Positions 17,215 to 26,039 of a DNA stretch of 64,000 nucleotides are shown one piece after another (positions within the stretch are counted from its first letter, which is position 1; each line of letters begins with the position of its first letter). The notes below the pieces were generated by a model. It made no database searches and was not told where the DNA came from. It worked only from the letters and a program-made list of their open reading frames with translations. The DNA comes from an uncultured Opitutaceae bacterium. Its GTDB lineage: Bacteria; Verrucomicrobiota; Verrucomicrobiia; Opitutales; Opitutaceae. The stretch covers positions 62,001 to 126,000 of the forward strand of contig CALFNN010000011.1 of assembly GCA_937902925.1 (NCBI GenBank), in the 5' to 3' direction. A program made the position numbers and the translations under genes.

Positions 17215-18864
17215 ATGAGGCCCGCTCTCCGCCTTGTCGTTTTCGCTGTCCACGCTCTCGCCCTCGGCGTGCGCGCCGCCGACGGCGACGGCCCGATCTC
17301 GGCCGACTCGCGCGAGCTGCCTCCCCCGCCAACCCCGCCCCCGCTGACCCGCGACGCTCCCGCCGCCGACGGCATGCAGGCGTTGTCGTATCGCGTGACA
17401 TTCTTTCCGCCAACGGCGCCGGTGTTCGGCGCGTCGATCGCCCAATATGCCAGCGTCCGGACCACGGTTTCCGGCCGGCCGGTTTACCCTCCGGAGGAAC
17501 TGGCGGACTGCGTCAACGAGTGGTTCTATCCCCCGCTTGGCACGCGCCTCTTCGAAGGCCACCTCGGGGAGAAACCCGCGCAGCGCCTCGCAGCCTATCG
17601 CGCGACCCGTGCGTCGCTGCTGAACGATCTCCAAAACGAACTCACCGTCACGGCCGCGTTCGACGCCGCCGCGCGTGAGAACGAGCTGCGCGAATTCGCG
17701 CGCGTGCAGACCCCGCGGATCGTTGCCCTCGAAAACGAGGCCGACCAACTGCGCGCGGACCTGATTCACGGCGGCTGGTTCGGTTCGGGCGCGAACTGGA
17801 ATGACGGCCGGGGGTGGCACCTCGGGGCCGGGTCCGCCACCTCCTCGGTCCCCGCCAACTTCGGCGAAAACGCGGAGTTTCAGGTGCTCCGCGCCACGGC
17901 GTTCTATCAAGCCGGCCTGACGCCGGAACAACGCGGCCTGCTGCAGGAGCTCGCGATGGACCTGGGCGAAAAAAATCACGCGGCCCGCCTCCCACCGCAG
18001 GCCACTCTTCCACGCGATCCCCTCGTCATCTACTTTTCTCCCGAAACCTCGCGATTCTCCCTGCCCGGCGCAGTCACCCCGGAGCTCCACGCCAAGCTCG
18101 GCACGTTCAACCACGACAAGGACGTCCTGAAGCGGGAACTGCACGATGCCGTGGTCGCACAGGACCGATCCTCCGCGGCAAAGCGCACCAAGGTGTTTAG
18201 CGAACTGGCCGACCAGCAATGGCCGCGGCTGAAGGCACTCGCGGAACTGGCCGAGGCCATCCGCCACGATCTCGCCGCCCGGCCACCGCCGCCGCCGCCC
18301 TGGCTGCCCCCGCGACTTCCACCGGGGCTCGCGGATCGCATCGAGCTCCACCAACGCGCGCGCAGCGCGATCGAGCAGGAGCGCGCCGATGCCCGTTGGT
18401 CCGTGTTCTCCACGCCGATCCACCTCCCCGACAACCTCGCGGCGCTTTCGCCGCAGGAACGCAACGACCGGGCGTTCGCCGCGATCAGGGAGCGCGTGGC
18501 CCGCCTGCAGCAGGCGGACGCCGACTTCCGCGGGGCCAACGCCGAGCGTTACGACGCCCTGGCGCGGAGCCTGAAATCGATCAACGACGACCTGACCGCG
18601 GTCGCGCAATCGCAGATCGATCCCGCGACCGGCCAGCCGATGGACGTGCCGGCCCTCATGCGCAGCATCGATTCTTCCAACCAGCTCTTCGACAAAATCG
18701 GCCGCGAGGAAGCCATCTATCGCGACTACCGGACCGCCATGCTCGAACCGGGCCTTTCGCCCGAGCAACGGCGGCTGCTCTTCGGCAGCGCCCTCGTCGG
18801 CCTGGCGCAACCCCTGCCTTCGTTCGACCGGATGCCGGGGCCGCGGTTTCTTCCCGTCTGGTAG
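17215..18864 (+). CDS. Exported protein of unknown function
   Basis: This 549-aa protein has a signal peptide (residues 1-22, LVVFAVHALALGVRAAD) followed by a Pro-rich linker (PPPPTPPPLTR). The remainder is mostly alpha-helical and charged (e.g. RATRASLLNDLQNELTVTAA; RIVALENEADQLRADL), with a proline stretch near residue 362 and a C-terminus ending FDRMPGPRFLPVW. Two similar phrases (GLTPEQRGLLQELAM and GLSPEQRRLLFGSAL) suggest an internal duplication. I recognise no family. It stands alone on the plus strand, with 67 bp before the SulP gene. Confidence 0.8.
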   Translation: MRPALRLVVFAVHALALGVRAADGDGPISADSRELPPPPTPPPLTRDAPAADGMQALSYRVTFFPPTAPVFGASIAQYASVRTTVSGRPVYPPEELADCVNEWFYPPLGTRLFEGHLGEKPAQRLAAYRATRASLLNDLQNELTVTAAFDAAARENELREFARVQTPRIVALENEADQLRADLIHGGWFGSGANWNDGRGWHLGAGSATSSVPANFGENAEFQVLRATAFYQAGLTPEQRGLLQELAMDLGEKNHAARLPPQATLPRDPLVIYFSPETSRFSLPGAVTPELHAKLGTFNHDKDVLKRELHDAVVAQDRSSAAKRTKVFSELADQQWPRLKALAELAEAIRHDLAARPPPPPPWLPPRLPPGLADRIELHQRARSAIEQERADARWSVFSTPIHLPDNLAALSPQERNDRAFAAIRERVARLQQADADFRGANAERYDALARSLKSINDDLTAVAQSQIDPATGQPMDVPALMRSIDSSNQLFDKIGREEAIYRDYRTAMLEPGLSPEQRRLLFGSALVGLAQPLPSFDRMPGPRFLPVW

Positions 18865-18931
18865 CGCCGCGGGCACGCGCCGGTGGCGCAATAAATCTTG
18901 CGACGCGCGCATTTCGTCGGTCAGTGATGGG

Positions 18932-20782
18932 ATGATGGAAGGTGTCACCGGGCTCACGGAGGAAGTCGCCGCGATCGGCTCGCAGATGTTCAAGGTGCGG
19001 TTCCCGTTTGTCCCGGAGCTGCGCCGCTATTCATGGGCGAAATTCCGCGCCGATCTGCTCGCAGGCGCCACGCTCACGCTGGTGTCCATCCCGCAGGCGA
19101 TCGGGTTTTCGCTGATCCTCAATCTCCCGCCGCAACCCGTCATCGTCGCGCTCATCGTCGGCGGCTTCGTGGGCTCGCTGTTCTTCTCGTCGCACCACCA
19201 CGTGTTCGGGCCGACGAGTTCGATCAGCCTGATCGTCGCCGCCACCATCGCCGCCCACTCGGACTCCGGCATGCCGCCGCTCCAGCTCGCGATCTACCTG
19301 GCGTTTCTCATCGGCGTCATCCAGTTCCTCGCCGGCCTCCTGAACTTCGGCGAGATCACCAAGTTCATCTCGCGCTCCGTCGTGGTCGGCTACAGCACGG
19401 GGATCGGCGTGCTCCTCATCGCCAGCCAGCTCCACAACCTCCTCGGCTACGACGTCGGCCCGGCGCAGAGTTTTCTCACCAACGTCGCGCAGGCCGTCAC
19501 CAACCTCGGGACGCTGCATTTTGAATTCTGGGCGCTGGGCATCGGCGTGCTCACGCTCCTCATCTTCGAGGGCGTGCGGCGGTTCCGCCCCGCCTGGCCG
19601 GAGGCGCTCGTCGGGCTCGCCCTGCTCGGGATCGTGGCGAAGCTCTCCCTCCTGCTCTGGCCGGCGGCGCCCTTCCGGATGGTCAAGGACGAGGGCGCCC
19701 TGCAGGCCGTGTTTCCCGTCTTCGCGGGTTTTCATTTCGGCGAGCACAAGCTGCACCTGCTCCCCGATCTCGCCGGCACCGCCTTCGCCATCGCGATCCT
19801 CGGCATGCTCGAGGCCGCATCGATCACCAAGGGTCTCGCGGCCAAGAGCGGGCAGAAGATCGAGCCGAACCAGGAACTGATGGGCATGGGCGCGGCCAAC
19901 ATCGCCTGCGCGCTCTTCGGCGCCGTGCCCGGCTCGTCGTCGTTCGCGCGCTCCGCCGTGAATTTCCAGAGCGGCGCCGTCTCCCAGCTGTCGTCGATGC
20001 TCAGCAGCGTTGTCGTGCTGTTCGTGCTGCTCTTCGTGACGCCGGTCTTCAATTTCATCCCCGTCGCCGCGCTCGCCGCCCACTTGATCCGCGTCGGCGT
20101 CAAGATGATCAACCGCCACCAGATCCGCATCGCCTGCCGCTCGACGCGGTCCGACGCCGTCGTGTTCGTCGTCACGCTCGGCTCCTGCCTGCTGCTCAAG
20201 CTCGACACCGCGATCTACGTCGGCATCGGCGTCGCCCTCGCGCTGTTCCTGCAGAAGACCAGCACGCCCACCCTCGCCGAATACGTCCTCAACGCCGAGG
20301 GCAACTTCGCCGAGCTCAAGGATCCGACCCAGCGGCCCGACCCCGAGATCTCCATCATCCATGTGGAGGGCGATCTCTACTTCGGCGCCGCCGACCTGTT
20401 TCAGGAGGAGGTCCGGCGCCTCGCGGAAAACCAGAACATCCGCGTCTTCGTCCTGCGGATGAAGAACGCCCGCCACCTCGATGCGTCCACGGTCATGGCG
20501 TTGGAAAACCTCCACGACTACCTGCGCCAGACCGGCCGCCACCTGCTCATCAGCGGCAGCAATCTCGATGTGACCCATGTGCTGCGGAAAAGCGGCCTCC
20601 TGGCGCAGATCGGCGAGGAAAACATCTTCCCCGCCGAGGCCAATCCCACGAGTGCCACGCGGCGCGCCCTCCAGCGCGCCAAGGCGCTGCTGCCGCAGCA
20701 GCACGCCGACGTCCGGATCTTCTACGAACGCGACCGGCTCCCCGCCGACGCCACGCCGCCCGCGCCGGCCGCCGGCCCGTGA
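18932..20782 (+). CDS. SulP-family anion transporter with STAS domain
   Basis: This 616-aa inner-membrane transporter of the SulP/SLC26 family carries sulfate, bicarbonate or related anions. The membrane domain (about residues 35-440) shows AGATLTLVSIPQAIGFSLI, the conserved FGPTSSISLIVAATIAA, and GAVPGSSSFARSAVNFQSGA. A C-terminal STAS domain (about 470-580; ISIIHVEGDLYFGAADLFQE, MKNARHLDASTVMALENL) is the usual regulatory module. Length is typical. The MMEG start is the first in frame, and the true start could lie slightly downstream. It is convergent with the ClC gene, 24 bp tail to tail. Sulfate and bicarbonate specificity cannot be separated from sequence. Confidence 0.9.
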   Translation: MMEGVTGLTEEVAAIGSQMFKVRFPFVPELRRYSWAKFRADLLAGATLTLVSIPQAIGFSLILNLPPQPVIVALIVGGFVGSLFFSSHHHVFGPTSSISLIVAATIAAHSDSGMPPLQLAIYLAFLIGVIQFLAGLLNFGEITKFISRSVVVGYSTGIGVLLIASQLHNLLGYDVGPAQSFLTNVAQAVTNLGTLHFEFWALGIGVLTLLIFEGVRRFRPAWPEALVGLALLGIVAKLSLLLWPAAPFRMVKDEGALQAVFPVFAGFHFGEHKLHLLPDLAGTAFAIAILGMLEAASITKGLAAKSGQKIEPNQELMGMGAANIACALFGAVPGSSSFARSAVNFQSGAVSQLSSMLSSVVVLFVLLFVTPVFNFIPVAALAAHLIRVGVKMINRHQIRIACRSTRSDAVVFVVTLGSCLLLKLDTAIYVGIGVALALFLQKTSTPTLAEYVLNAEGNFAELKDPTQRPDPEISIIHVEGDLYFGAADLFQEEVRRLAENQNIRVFVLRMKNARHLDASTVMALENLHDYLRQTGRHLLISGSNLDVTHVLRKSGLLAQIGEENIFPAEANPTSATRRALQRAKALLPQQHADVRIFYERDRLPADATPPAPAAGP

Positions 20783-20806
20783 CGGCCGCCGCTCCGGGCG
20801 GCGGGC

Positions 20807-22588
20807 TCACGCCGCGACGCCGGACGTCTTGCGCTTTTCCATCAGCGCGAGCAGCAGGTCGCCTTTCGCGAGGCTGCCGCACAGCCGCCCGCTGCGTTCC
20901 ACCACCGGCAGGCGCTCCGCCACGACGCCCATGAATCCCGCCAGCGCCTCCGGGAGGGGCTGGTCCGGCGCGACACGCGGAAAATCCTCCCGCAGGATGT
21001 CGCGCGCGATCACGAGATTCGCGAGGTCGGGTTCGCCGAGATACGGCTTGATGTCGTGCAACGACACCACGCCGATGAAGCGCTCGTTCTCGTCGGTCAC
21101 GTAGAGATTGTTCACGCGCAGGCTCAGGAACAGCCGCGCGATTTCCTCGAACCGCGCCGCCGCCAGCACGAACGGCGGCTTCCCCCGCATCAGGTCCGCC
21201 ACGCGGCTGTTGTCGAAGCCCGTGGCTTCCGGCACGGTCGCCGATTTCCGTTTGATCGCCTCGCTGTAGAGCGACGTGCCCTCGAGGCTCTTCGCCGTGT
21301 AGTAGGCGATCACGCTGCACAGCATGAGCGGCAGGATGATGTCGTAGCTCAGGGTCATCTCGAACAGCATGATCACCGCCATCACCGGCGCGTGGCTCGC
21401 CGCGGACAGGAACGCCCCCATCCCCACCAGCGCGAACGCCCGCGGATCCTGCGCCGCCACCGGCCAGATTTGATGCATGCCCGTGCCGAACAAAAACCCC
21501 GCGCCCGCGCCCATGAACAGCGACGGCGTGAACACGCCGCCCGGCGCGCCGGAGCCGAACGACGACATCGTCGCGAGCCACTTGCAGGCGAAGATCCCCA
21601 ACAACGTTTTCCACACGAGCGCGCCGTTCAGGATGTCGACGACGACCGAGTAGCCGTTGCCCGCCACCTCGGGCACGCGAATCGCGATCGCCCCGACCGC
21701 CAGTCCGCCCAGCGCGAGCCGGGCGACGACCGGGAGCCGCAGCGCCCGGAAGAACTGCTCCGCTTGTTGCAGCGAGTGGAGAAACGCCGGCGCGAGCGCC
21801 CCCGCCAGCAGCCCGAGCACGACGTAGGGCAGCATCTCCCACGGCGAGTTCAACTGGAAGACCGGCACCGTATACAACACGTGCGCCGCGGTGAAGACGC
21901 GGATGGTCAGCGTCGCCACGACCGCCGACACCGCCAGCGGCCCGAGGCTCTCCATCGCGATCGTGCCGAGGATGATTTCAGCGACGAAGAACGAGCCGCC
22001 GATCGGGGCGTTGTAGGCCGAGGCGATGCCCGCCGCCGCCCCGCACGCGACGATCAGCCGCAGCTTCGGCGGCGTGAACTGGCGCCACCGGCCCATGAAC
22101 GATGCCAGCACCGCCGAGAGCTGGACCATCGGTCCCTCGCGCCCGATCGATCCGCCCGAGCCGATCGAAAACAACGCCGCCGCGCACTTGATCAGGCTGG
22201 CGCGCACCGGAATCCGGCCGTTGCCGATGGCGATCGCCTCCATGTAATCCGTCGACACCTGGCCGCGAATCAGGCGGTTGCCGAAATACAGGACCGCCCC
22301 CGCGCACGCGCCGCCGAGCGTCGGCACGAGCAGGCAGCCCCACCAGGGAAGGTTGCGCATCGCGTCGACCACCCCCGGCCGGCCGGCGCCGAACAAATCG
22401 TAGATGTTCTCGGTCAGCGCCGAAAACATGATCGATCCCTGCGCGCCCAAAAATCCCGCGAGCGCCGCCCACAGCAAAGTGATCTGCCACTCGGTCGGCT
22501 GGAGCCGCTCCTGGATCCACACGCGCCACCGCAGCAGCCGGAGCATCCGCCGCATCAGCAGCACCGCCGGATCGGTCACCACGTTCAT
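20807..22588 (-). CDS. ClC-family chloride channel/antiporter with CBS domains
   Basis: This 593-aa protein has the ClC selectivity-filter signatures GSGGSIGREGPMVQLSA (with the gating Glu in GREGP), NAPIGGSFFVAEIILG and GAPGGVFTPSLFMGAGAG, in about ten hydrophobic segments. A C-terminal CBS pair (about residues 450-585) contains RVADLMRGKPPF, LYVTDENERFIGVVSLHDI and RLPVVERSGRLCGSLAKGDL. In AEIILG the second Glu (E203 of the E. coli antiporter) is replaced by Ile, which leaves channel or antiporter mode open. An in-frame ATG at 22627 would add 13 basic residues; I prefer MNVVTDP at 22588, without strong RBS evidence. Confidence 0.9.
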   Translation of the reverse strand: MNVVTDPAVLLMRRMLRLLRWRVWIQERLQPTEWQITLLWAALAGFLGAQGSIMFSALTENIYDLFGAGRPGVVDAMRNLPWWGCLLVPTLGGACAGAVLYFGNRLIRGQVSTDYMEAIAIGNGRIPVRASLIKCAAALFSIGSGGSIGREGPMVQLSAVLASFMGRWRQFTPPKLRLIVACGAAAGIASAYNAPIGGSFFVAEIILGTIAMESLGPLAVSAVVATLTIRVFTAAHVLYTVPVFQLNSPWEMLPYVVLGLLAGALAPAFLHSLQQAEQFFRALRLPVVARLALGGLAVGAIAIRVPEVAGNGYSVVVDILNGALVWKTLLGIFACKWLATMSSFGSGAPGGVFTPSLFMGAGAGFLFGTGMHQIWPVAAQDPRAFALVGMGAFLSAASHAPVMAVIMLFEMTLSYDIILPLMLCSVIAYYTAKSLEGTSLYSEAIKRKSATVPEATGFDNSRVADLMRGKPPFVLAAARFEEIARLFLSLRVNNLYVTDENERFIGVVSLHDIKPYLGEPDLANLVIARDILREDFPRVAPDQPLPEALAGFMGVVAERLPVVERSGRLCGSLAKGDLLLALMEKRKTSGVAA

Positions 22589-22809
22589 CGCCTCGGCCCG
22601 TCGCCGGGCGCCCCGCGCCGGCGCCATCGCGGCGTCCGGCCGGATTCACCCGCGCCGGCTTTCGGTCTGATGAAAGGTTCGCCCGGGAATTTCACGCGAC
22701 CCGGAATCTACGCGGGTCGCGCCAGCAGACAAGGCGCGTTTGCATCGGGCCCGGTCGCGGCGCGTGCGCCGGGCTTGCACGGGCGCCGATTTTTCGCACG
22801 CTGCCCGCC

Positions 22810-23070
22810 ATGAGCGCCAAGAAGAACTCCAAAGCGGCCGCGAACAAACCCACTCCGCCGGCCGCCGCGGTCGCGCCCGCGTCCACGCCGCCCGCGGCCG
22901 GCGCCGAAGCCAGCGTCGCCTGGATCGATTCGTCCGACCCGCGCCGCCGGCTGATCGGCAAGATCGCGCTCGTCGCCGTGTGGCTTTACGTGGCCGCGTT
23001 GATGTTGCTGGCGCTCGACCAGACCTTCCACTGGGGCATCTTCGGCCCAAAGGTCCCGCCGGTGCCGTAA
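22810..23070 (+). CDS. Small single-pass membrane protein
   Basis: This 86-aa protein has a basic N-terminus (MSAKKNSKAA), an Ala/Pro linker, and one transmembrane helix (about residues 50-72, KIALVAVWLYVAALMLLALD). It ends FGPKVPPVP. It is a free-standing gene between ClC and the SNF2 helicase (convergent with the latter). Composition and a clean membrane helix argue that it is real. I know no family or function. Confidence 0.65.
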   Translation: MSAKKNSKAAANKPTPPAAAVAPASTPPAAGAEASVAWIDSSDPRRRLIGKIALVAVWLYVAALMLLALDQTFHWGIFGPKVPPVP

Positions 23071-23115
23071 AGCGGACAGGACGCGCCAACGTCCGCGTGA
23101 TTCAGGTTCCCCGGC

Positions 23116-25857
23116 TCAATCCACCGTGTAGGGTTCGAGTTCCTGCTCCTGCTCGGCCTGCCACGTCAGCGTGACGAGGCTCTTCAGCGACGTGAAGTGC
23201 TGGCTCAGGTCGAAGTCACCGCCGAGTCCGCCGATGAGTTTGTCGAACAGATCGCGCTTCGACGCCTTCAACGCCTGGATGCGCTCCTCGATCGTGCCCG
23301 CCGTGACCATGCGGTAGACGAACACGGTGTTGGTCTGCCCGATGCGGTGCACGCGGTCGACCGCCTGCGCCTCCACCGCCGGGTTCCACCACGGATCGAG
23401 CAGGAAAACGTAGTCCGCCGCGTGCAGCGTGATCCCGGTGCCCGCCGCCTTCAGCGACACGAGCATCGCCGCCGCGCCCGTCGCGCCCTGGAACTGCTGC
23501 ACGGGTTTCAGCCGGTCGAGCGTCATGCCCGTGAGCTCGAATCGCGGCAGGTCGGGAAAATTCGTCACGAGCGCCGCACGCACGCGGTCAAGCAGCATCA
23601 CGAACTGCGAGAAGATGACCACCTTGTGCCCGCTGCCGACGATCTCCGCGAGTTTCTCGACAAGCAGGTTGATCTTGCCCGAATCCGAGAGCGGCGACTT
23701 GAGCCACGGCAGCATGTCCGGGTCGCAACAGGTCTGGCGGAGGCGGGTGAGCAGCGCGAGGAACCCGAAGGACTTCTCGCGCATCGCGGCGCCCACGTCG
23801 TCACCGAGACGCTCAAGCCCCTCGCTGCAGATGCGCGCATACTCCGCGCGCTGCACGTCGGTCATCGGGCAGATCAAATCCATCTCGACCTTCTGCGGCA
23901 GCTCCTGCGCGACCTCGTTCTTCGTGCGGCGCAGGATGAATGGCGCGAGCTGCGTGCGCAGCCGCGTCAGCGTGCCCTCGCGGTCGGCGGTGAGCGCCGC
24001 CTCGAACGAGCTCCGCGAACCGAGCAGCCCCGGCAGCAGGAACCGGAAGATGCTCCACAAATCGAGCTGGCGGTTTTCGAGCGGCGTGCCGGTGAGCACG
24101 ACCCGGTGCTGTGCATGCACCGCGAAACACGTCTGCGTGATCTTCGCGTCCGGGTTCTTGATGAACTGGCCCTCATCCAGCACCGCGTAGCCGAACTCGA
24201 AGCCCTCGAGCATCGCCCGGTGCTTCCGCAACTGCGTGTAGCTCGCCAGCCAGATGACCGGTTGCGGACGCATCGTGAAGTCGTTCCCGGTCTTCAGCGT
24301 GTCCACGTCGAGGTGCGGGAAAAACTTCGCGATCTCCTCCCGCCACACGGGCACCACGCTCGCCGGGCAGACGATCAAGTGCGGTTTGCCCGCGACCGGG
24401 CGCGCGGCGAGCAGCGACAAAACCTGCAGCGTCTTGCCCAGCCCCATCTCATCCGCCAGCAGCCCGTGGCAACCCACGTCGCAGAGGTGATGCAGCCATT
24501 CCACCCCGCGCCGCTGATACGGCCGCAGCAGCTCGGGCAGCGCCGGCGGCGCGGGCGGCGGCGCGAGCACGCTCTGCCGCCAGGCCTCGATCTCGGGTGA
24601 GAGCGTCAGCTTCAACCGGGCGTCGTTGAACAGCGAAAACACCAGATACGGCGAGAGCGCGGTGCCGTCTCCGCCCTGCGTCTCCTGCACGTTTTTCTGC
24701 CACGCATTATACGAGTCCCACTTTTCCGCGGGCAGCGCCACGATGCCCAGGTTGGGCAGGATCACCGGCTGACCGTGATGCCGCAGCAGCGCGCGCACCT
24801 CGACGTCCGTGAGCATCCGCTCGCCCGCGCGGAAAATCCACCGCAAGTTCAGCGCCGTGCCGCCGTCCTGTCCCGCCGGGCCGCCACCCGCGGGCCCGGT
24901 GCCGCCGGACCCGTCCGCGCCAGTCGCCGGGGCGGCCACGCCGCGCTCGGCCACCGCCTCGATCTCGATCGTGCGCGTGCCCTTGAGCAGGTTCGCCGAT
25001 TTCTCGTCGAGCTCGATCAGGAACAGCCGCCGCCACGCCGGCAGCACCGTCTTCAGGAAATTCGGGATCTCCACCAGCGACTCCATGATGTAGACGCCGG
25101 TCTCCTGATGATACTGGAAGTGCGCTTTCCGCGCGTAAGCGGCGAGACCGATCAGCTTGGCGCGCTCGGCTGACGTCACGTGGCCGTTCCCGTTCGTGTG
25201 CGCCTCGGGCCCGAGTGCCGGATGCTTCGTCTTCTTGTCGGCACCGAGCCACGCCGCCTGGAACGTCAGGCCCGCCGACTTGGTCTTGAACACGAGCACG
25301 AGCGTGCGCGAGGGCCCGTGCGCCAGTCCACTCGCTCCGCCGGCCGCCGTCGTCGCGACTCCGCTCCGGCCATTCCCGACCGCCGCGCCGGCGCTCTTCG
25401 CCAAACCCGCGCCATTGCCGCGGCCGTCGCCATTTCCCTCGCCACTATGGCCGCCATTCCCGTTCCCATCGGTGTGCGCCTCTTCCTCGTCCTCGTCATC
25501 CTTCGCCAAATCACCGGGCAGGGGTGAAATCTCATCCGCCACCAGTTCCTCGATCTCGTGCATTCCGGCGACTGCCAGCGCATGCGCCAGCTCGCGATCC
25601 GTGGATGAAGAACGCACGGTGAGTCCTTCCGCGGTCCACTCGATGACCGCATATTCGTCCTTTTTCTCGACCCGCCGGTGAACGATCGCGTCGCGGTCGG
25701 TCAGCTCCAGTTCGCGCACTTCGCTGTCCCGGTAGATCTGGCGACCCTGTTCCAACTGACTGGCCGTGAAGGCCCCGGACCAGTCGTTTTCGAGCTTACC
25801 GAACCAGAACTCGAGCGAATTTGGAGTGTAAACGCGTTTGGGGCCGTGCGATTGCAT
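23116..25857 (-). CDS. SNF2-family DEAD/DEAH-box helicase
   Basis: This 913-aa protein is a Swi2/Snf2 ATPase that probably remodels protein-nucleic acid complexes such as stalled RNA polymerase. The N-terminal 300 residues contain a low-complexity acidic/Gly/Asn stretch (KDDEDEEEAHTDGNGNGGHS). Motor motifs are GLLADEMGLGKTLQVLSLLA (Walker A), VLDEGQFIKNPDAK (motif II, DEGQ), VLTGTPLENRQLDLWSIFRF (III) and QAVDRVHRIGQTNTVFVYRM (VI). The start is ATG 25857 (MQSHGPKRVYTPNSLEFWFG); the frame extends further upstream but overlaps the divergent promoter and looks non-coding there. A SWIM zinc finger, often present N-terminally in such proteins, is not evident. Confidence 0.9.
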   Translation of the reverse strand: MQSHGPKRVYTPNSLEFWFGKLENDWSGAFTASQLEQGRQIYRDSEVRELELTDRDAIVHRRVEKKDEYAVIEWTAEGLTVRSSSTDRELAHALAVAGMHEIEELVADEISPLPGDLAKDDEDEEEAHTDGNGNGGHSGEGNGDGRGNGAGLAKSAGAAVGNGRSGVATTAAGGASGLAHGPSRTLVLVFKTKSAGLTFQAAWLGADKKTKHPALGPEAHTNGNGHVTSAERAKLIGLAAYARKAHFQYHQETGVYIMESLVEIPNFLKTVLPAWRRLFLIELDEKSANLLKGTRTIEIEAVAERGVAAPATGADGSGGTGPAGGGPAGQDGGTALNLRWIFRAGERMLTDVEVRALLRHHGQPVILPNLGIVALPAEKWDSYNAWQKNVQETQGGDGTALSPYLVFSLFNDARLKLTLSPEIEAWRQSVLAPPPAPPALPELLRPYQRRGVEWLHHLCDVGCHGLLADEMGLGKTLQVLSLLAARPVAGKPHLIVCPASVVPVWREEIAKFFPHLDVDTLKTGNDFTMRPQPVIWLASYTQLRKHRAMLEGFEFGYAVLDEGQFIKNPDAKITQTCFAVHAQHRVVLTGTPLENRQLDLWSIFRFLLPGLLGSRSSFEAALTADREGTLTRLRTQLAPFILRRTKNEVAQELPQKVEMDLICPMTDVQRAEYARICSEGLERLGDDVGAAMREKSFGFLALLTRLRQTCCDPDMLPWLKSPLSDSGKINLLVEKLAEIVGSGHKVVIFSQFVMLLDRVRAALVTNFPDLPRFELTGMTLDRLKPVQQFQGATGAAAMLVSLKAAGTGITLHAADYVFLLDPWWNPAVEAQAVDRVHRIGQTNTVFVYRMVTAGTIEERIQALKASKRDLFDKLIGGLGGDFDLSQHFTSLKSLVTLTWQAEQEQELEPYTVD

Positions 25858-25935
25858 CCGCGTAAAAAGGGCGACCGTAGAAACCTGCCGGCTCGGCGCA
25901 ACCACTAATTTGCATAAATTTCGCCCGGGGGGAAC

Positions 25936-25976
25936 TGACGTAATCGTAACACGTTCGCCACGTGATTGGCACGGCA
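25936..25976 (+). promoter_or_regulatory. Weak phased repeats upstream of the glycolipid operon
   Basis: In the divergent region before the GT4 gene, TGAC (25936), TAAC (25947), CCAC (25958) and GCAC (25969) recur every 11 bp, each with AC at the same phase. The pattern resembles, more loosely, the candidate Pho box at 16747-16774. It is suggestive only. Confidence 0.25.
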
Positions 25977-26039
25977 CCCTGCCTATGCTGCACGCATGAC
26001 TACAACCACTTCCGCCCTCCCGCACCACGCGCGCACTTC

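Noticed and set aside
20783-20806. GC-rich hairpin between the convergent SulP and ClC genes
   Set aside because: Only a 6-bp stem with no T-run; such stems are frequent by chance at this GC content.
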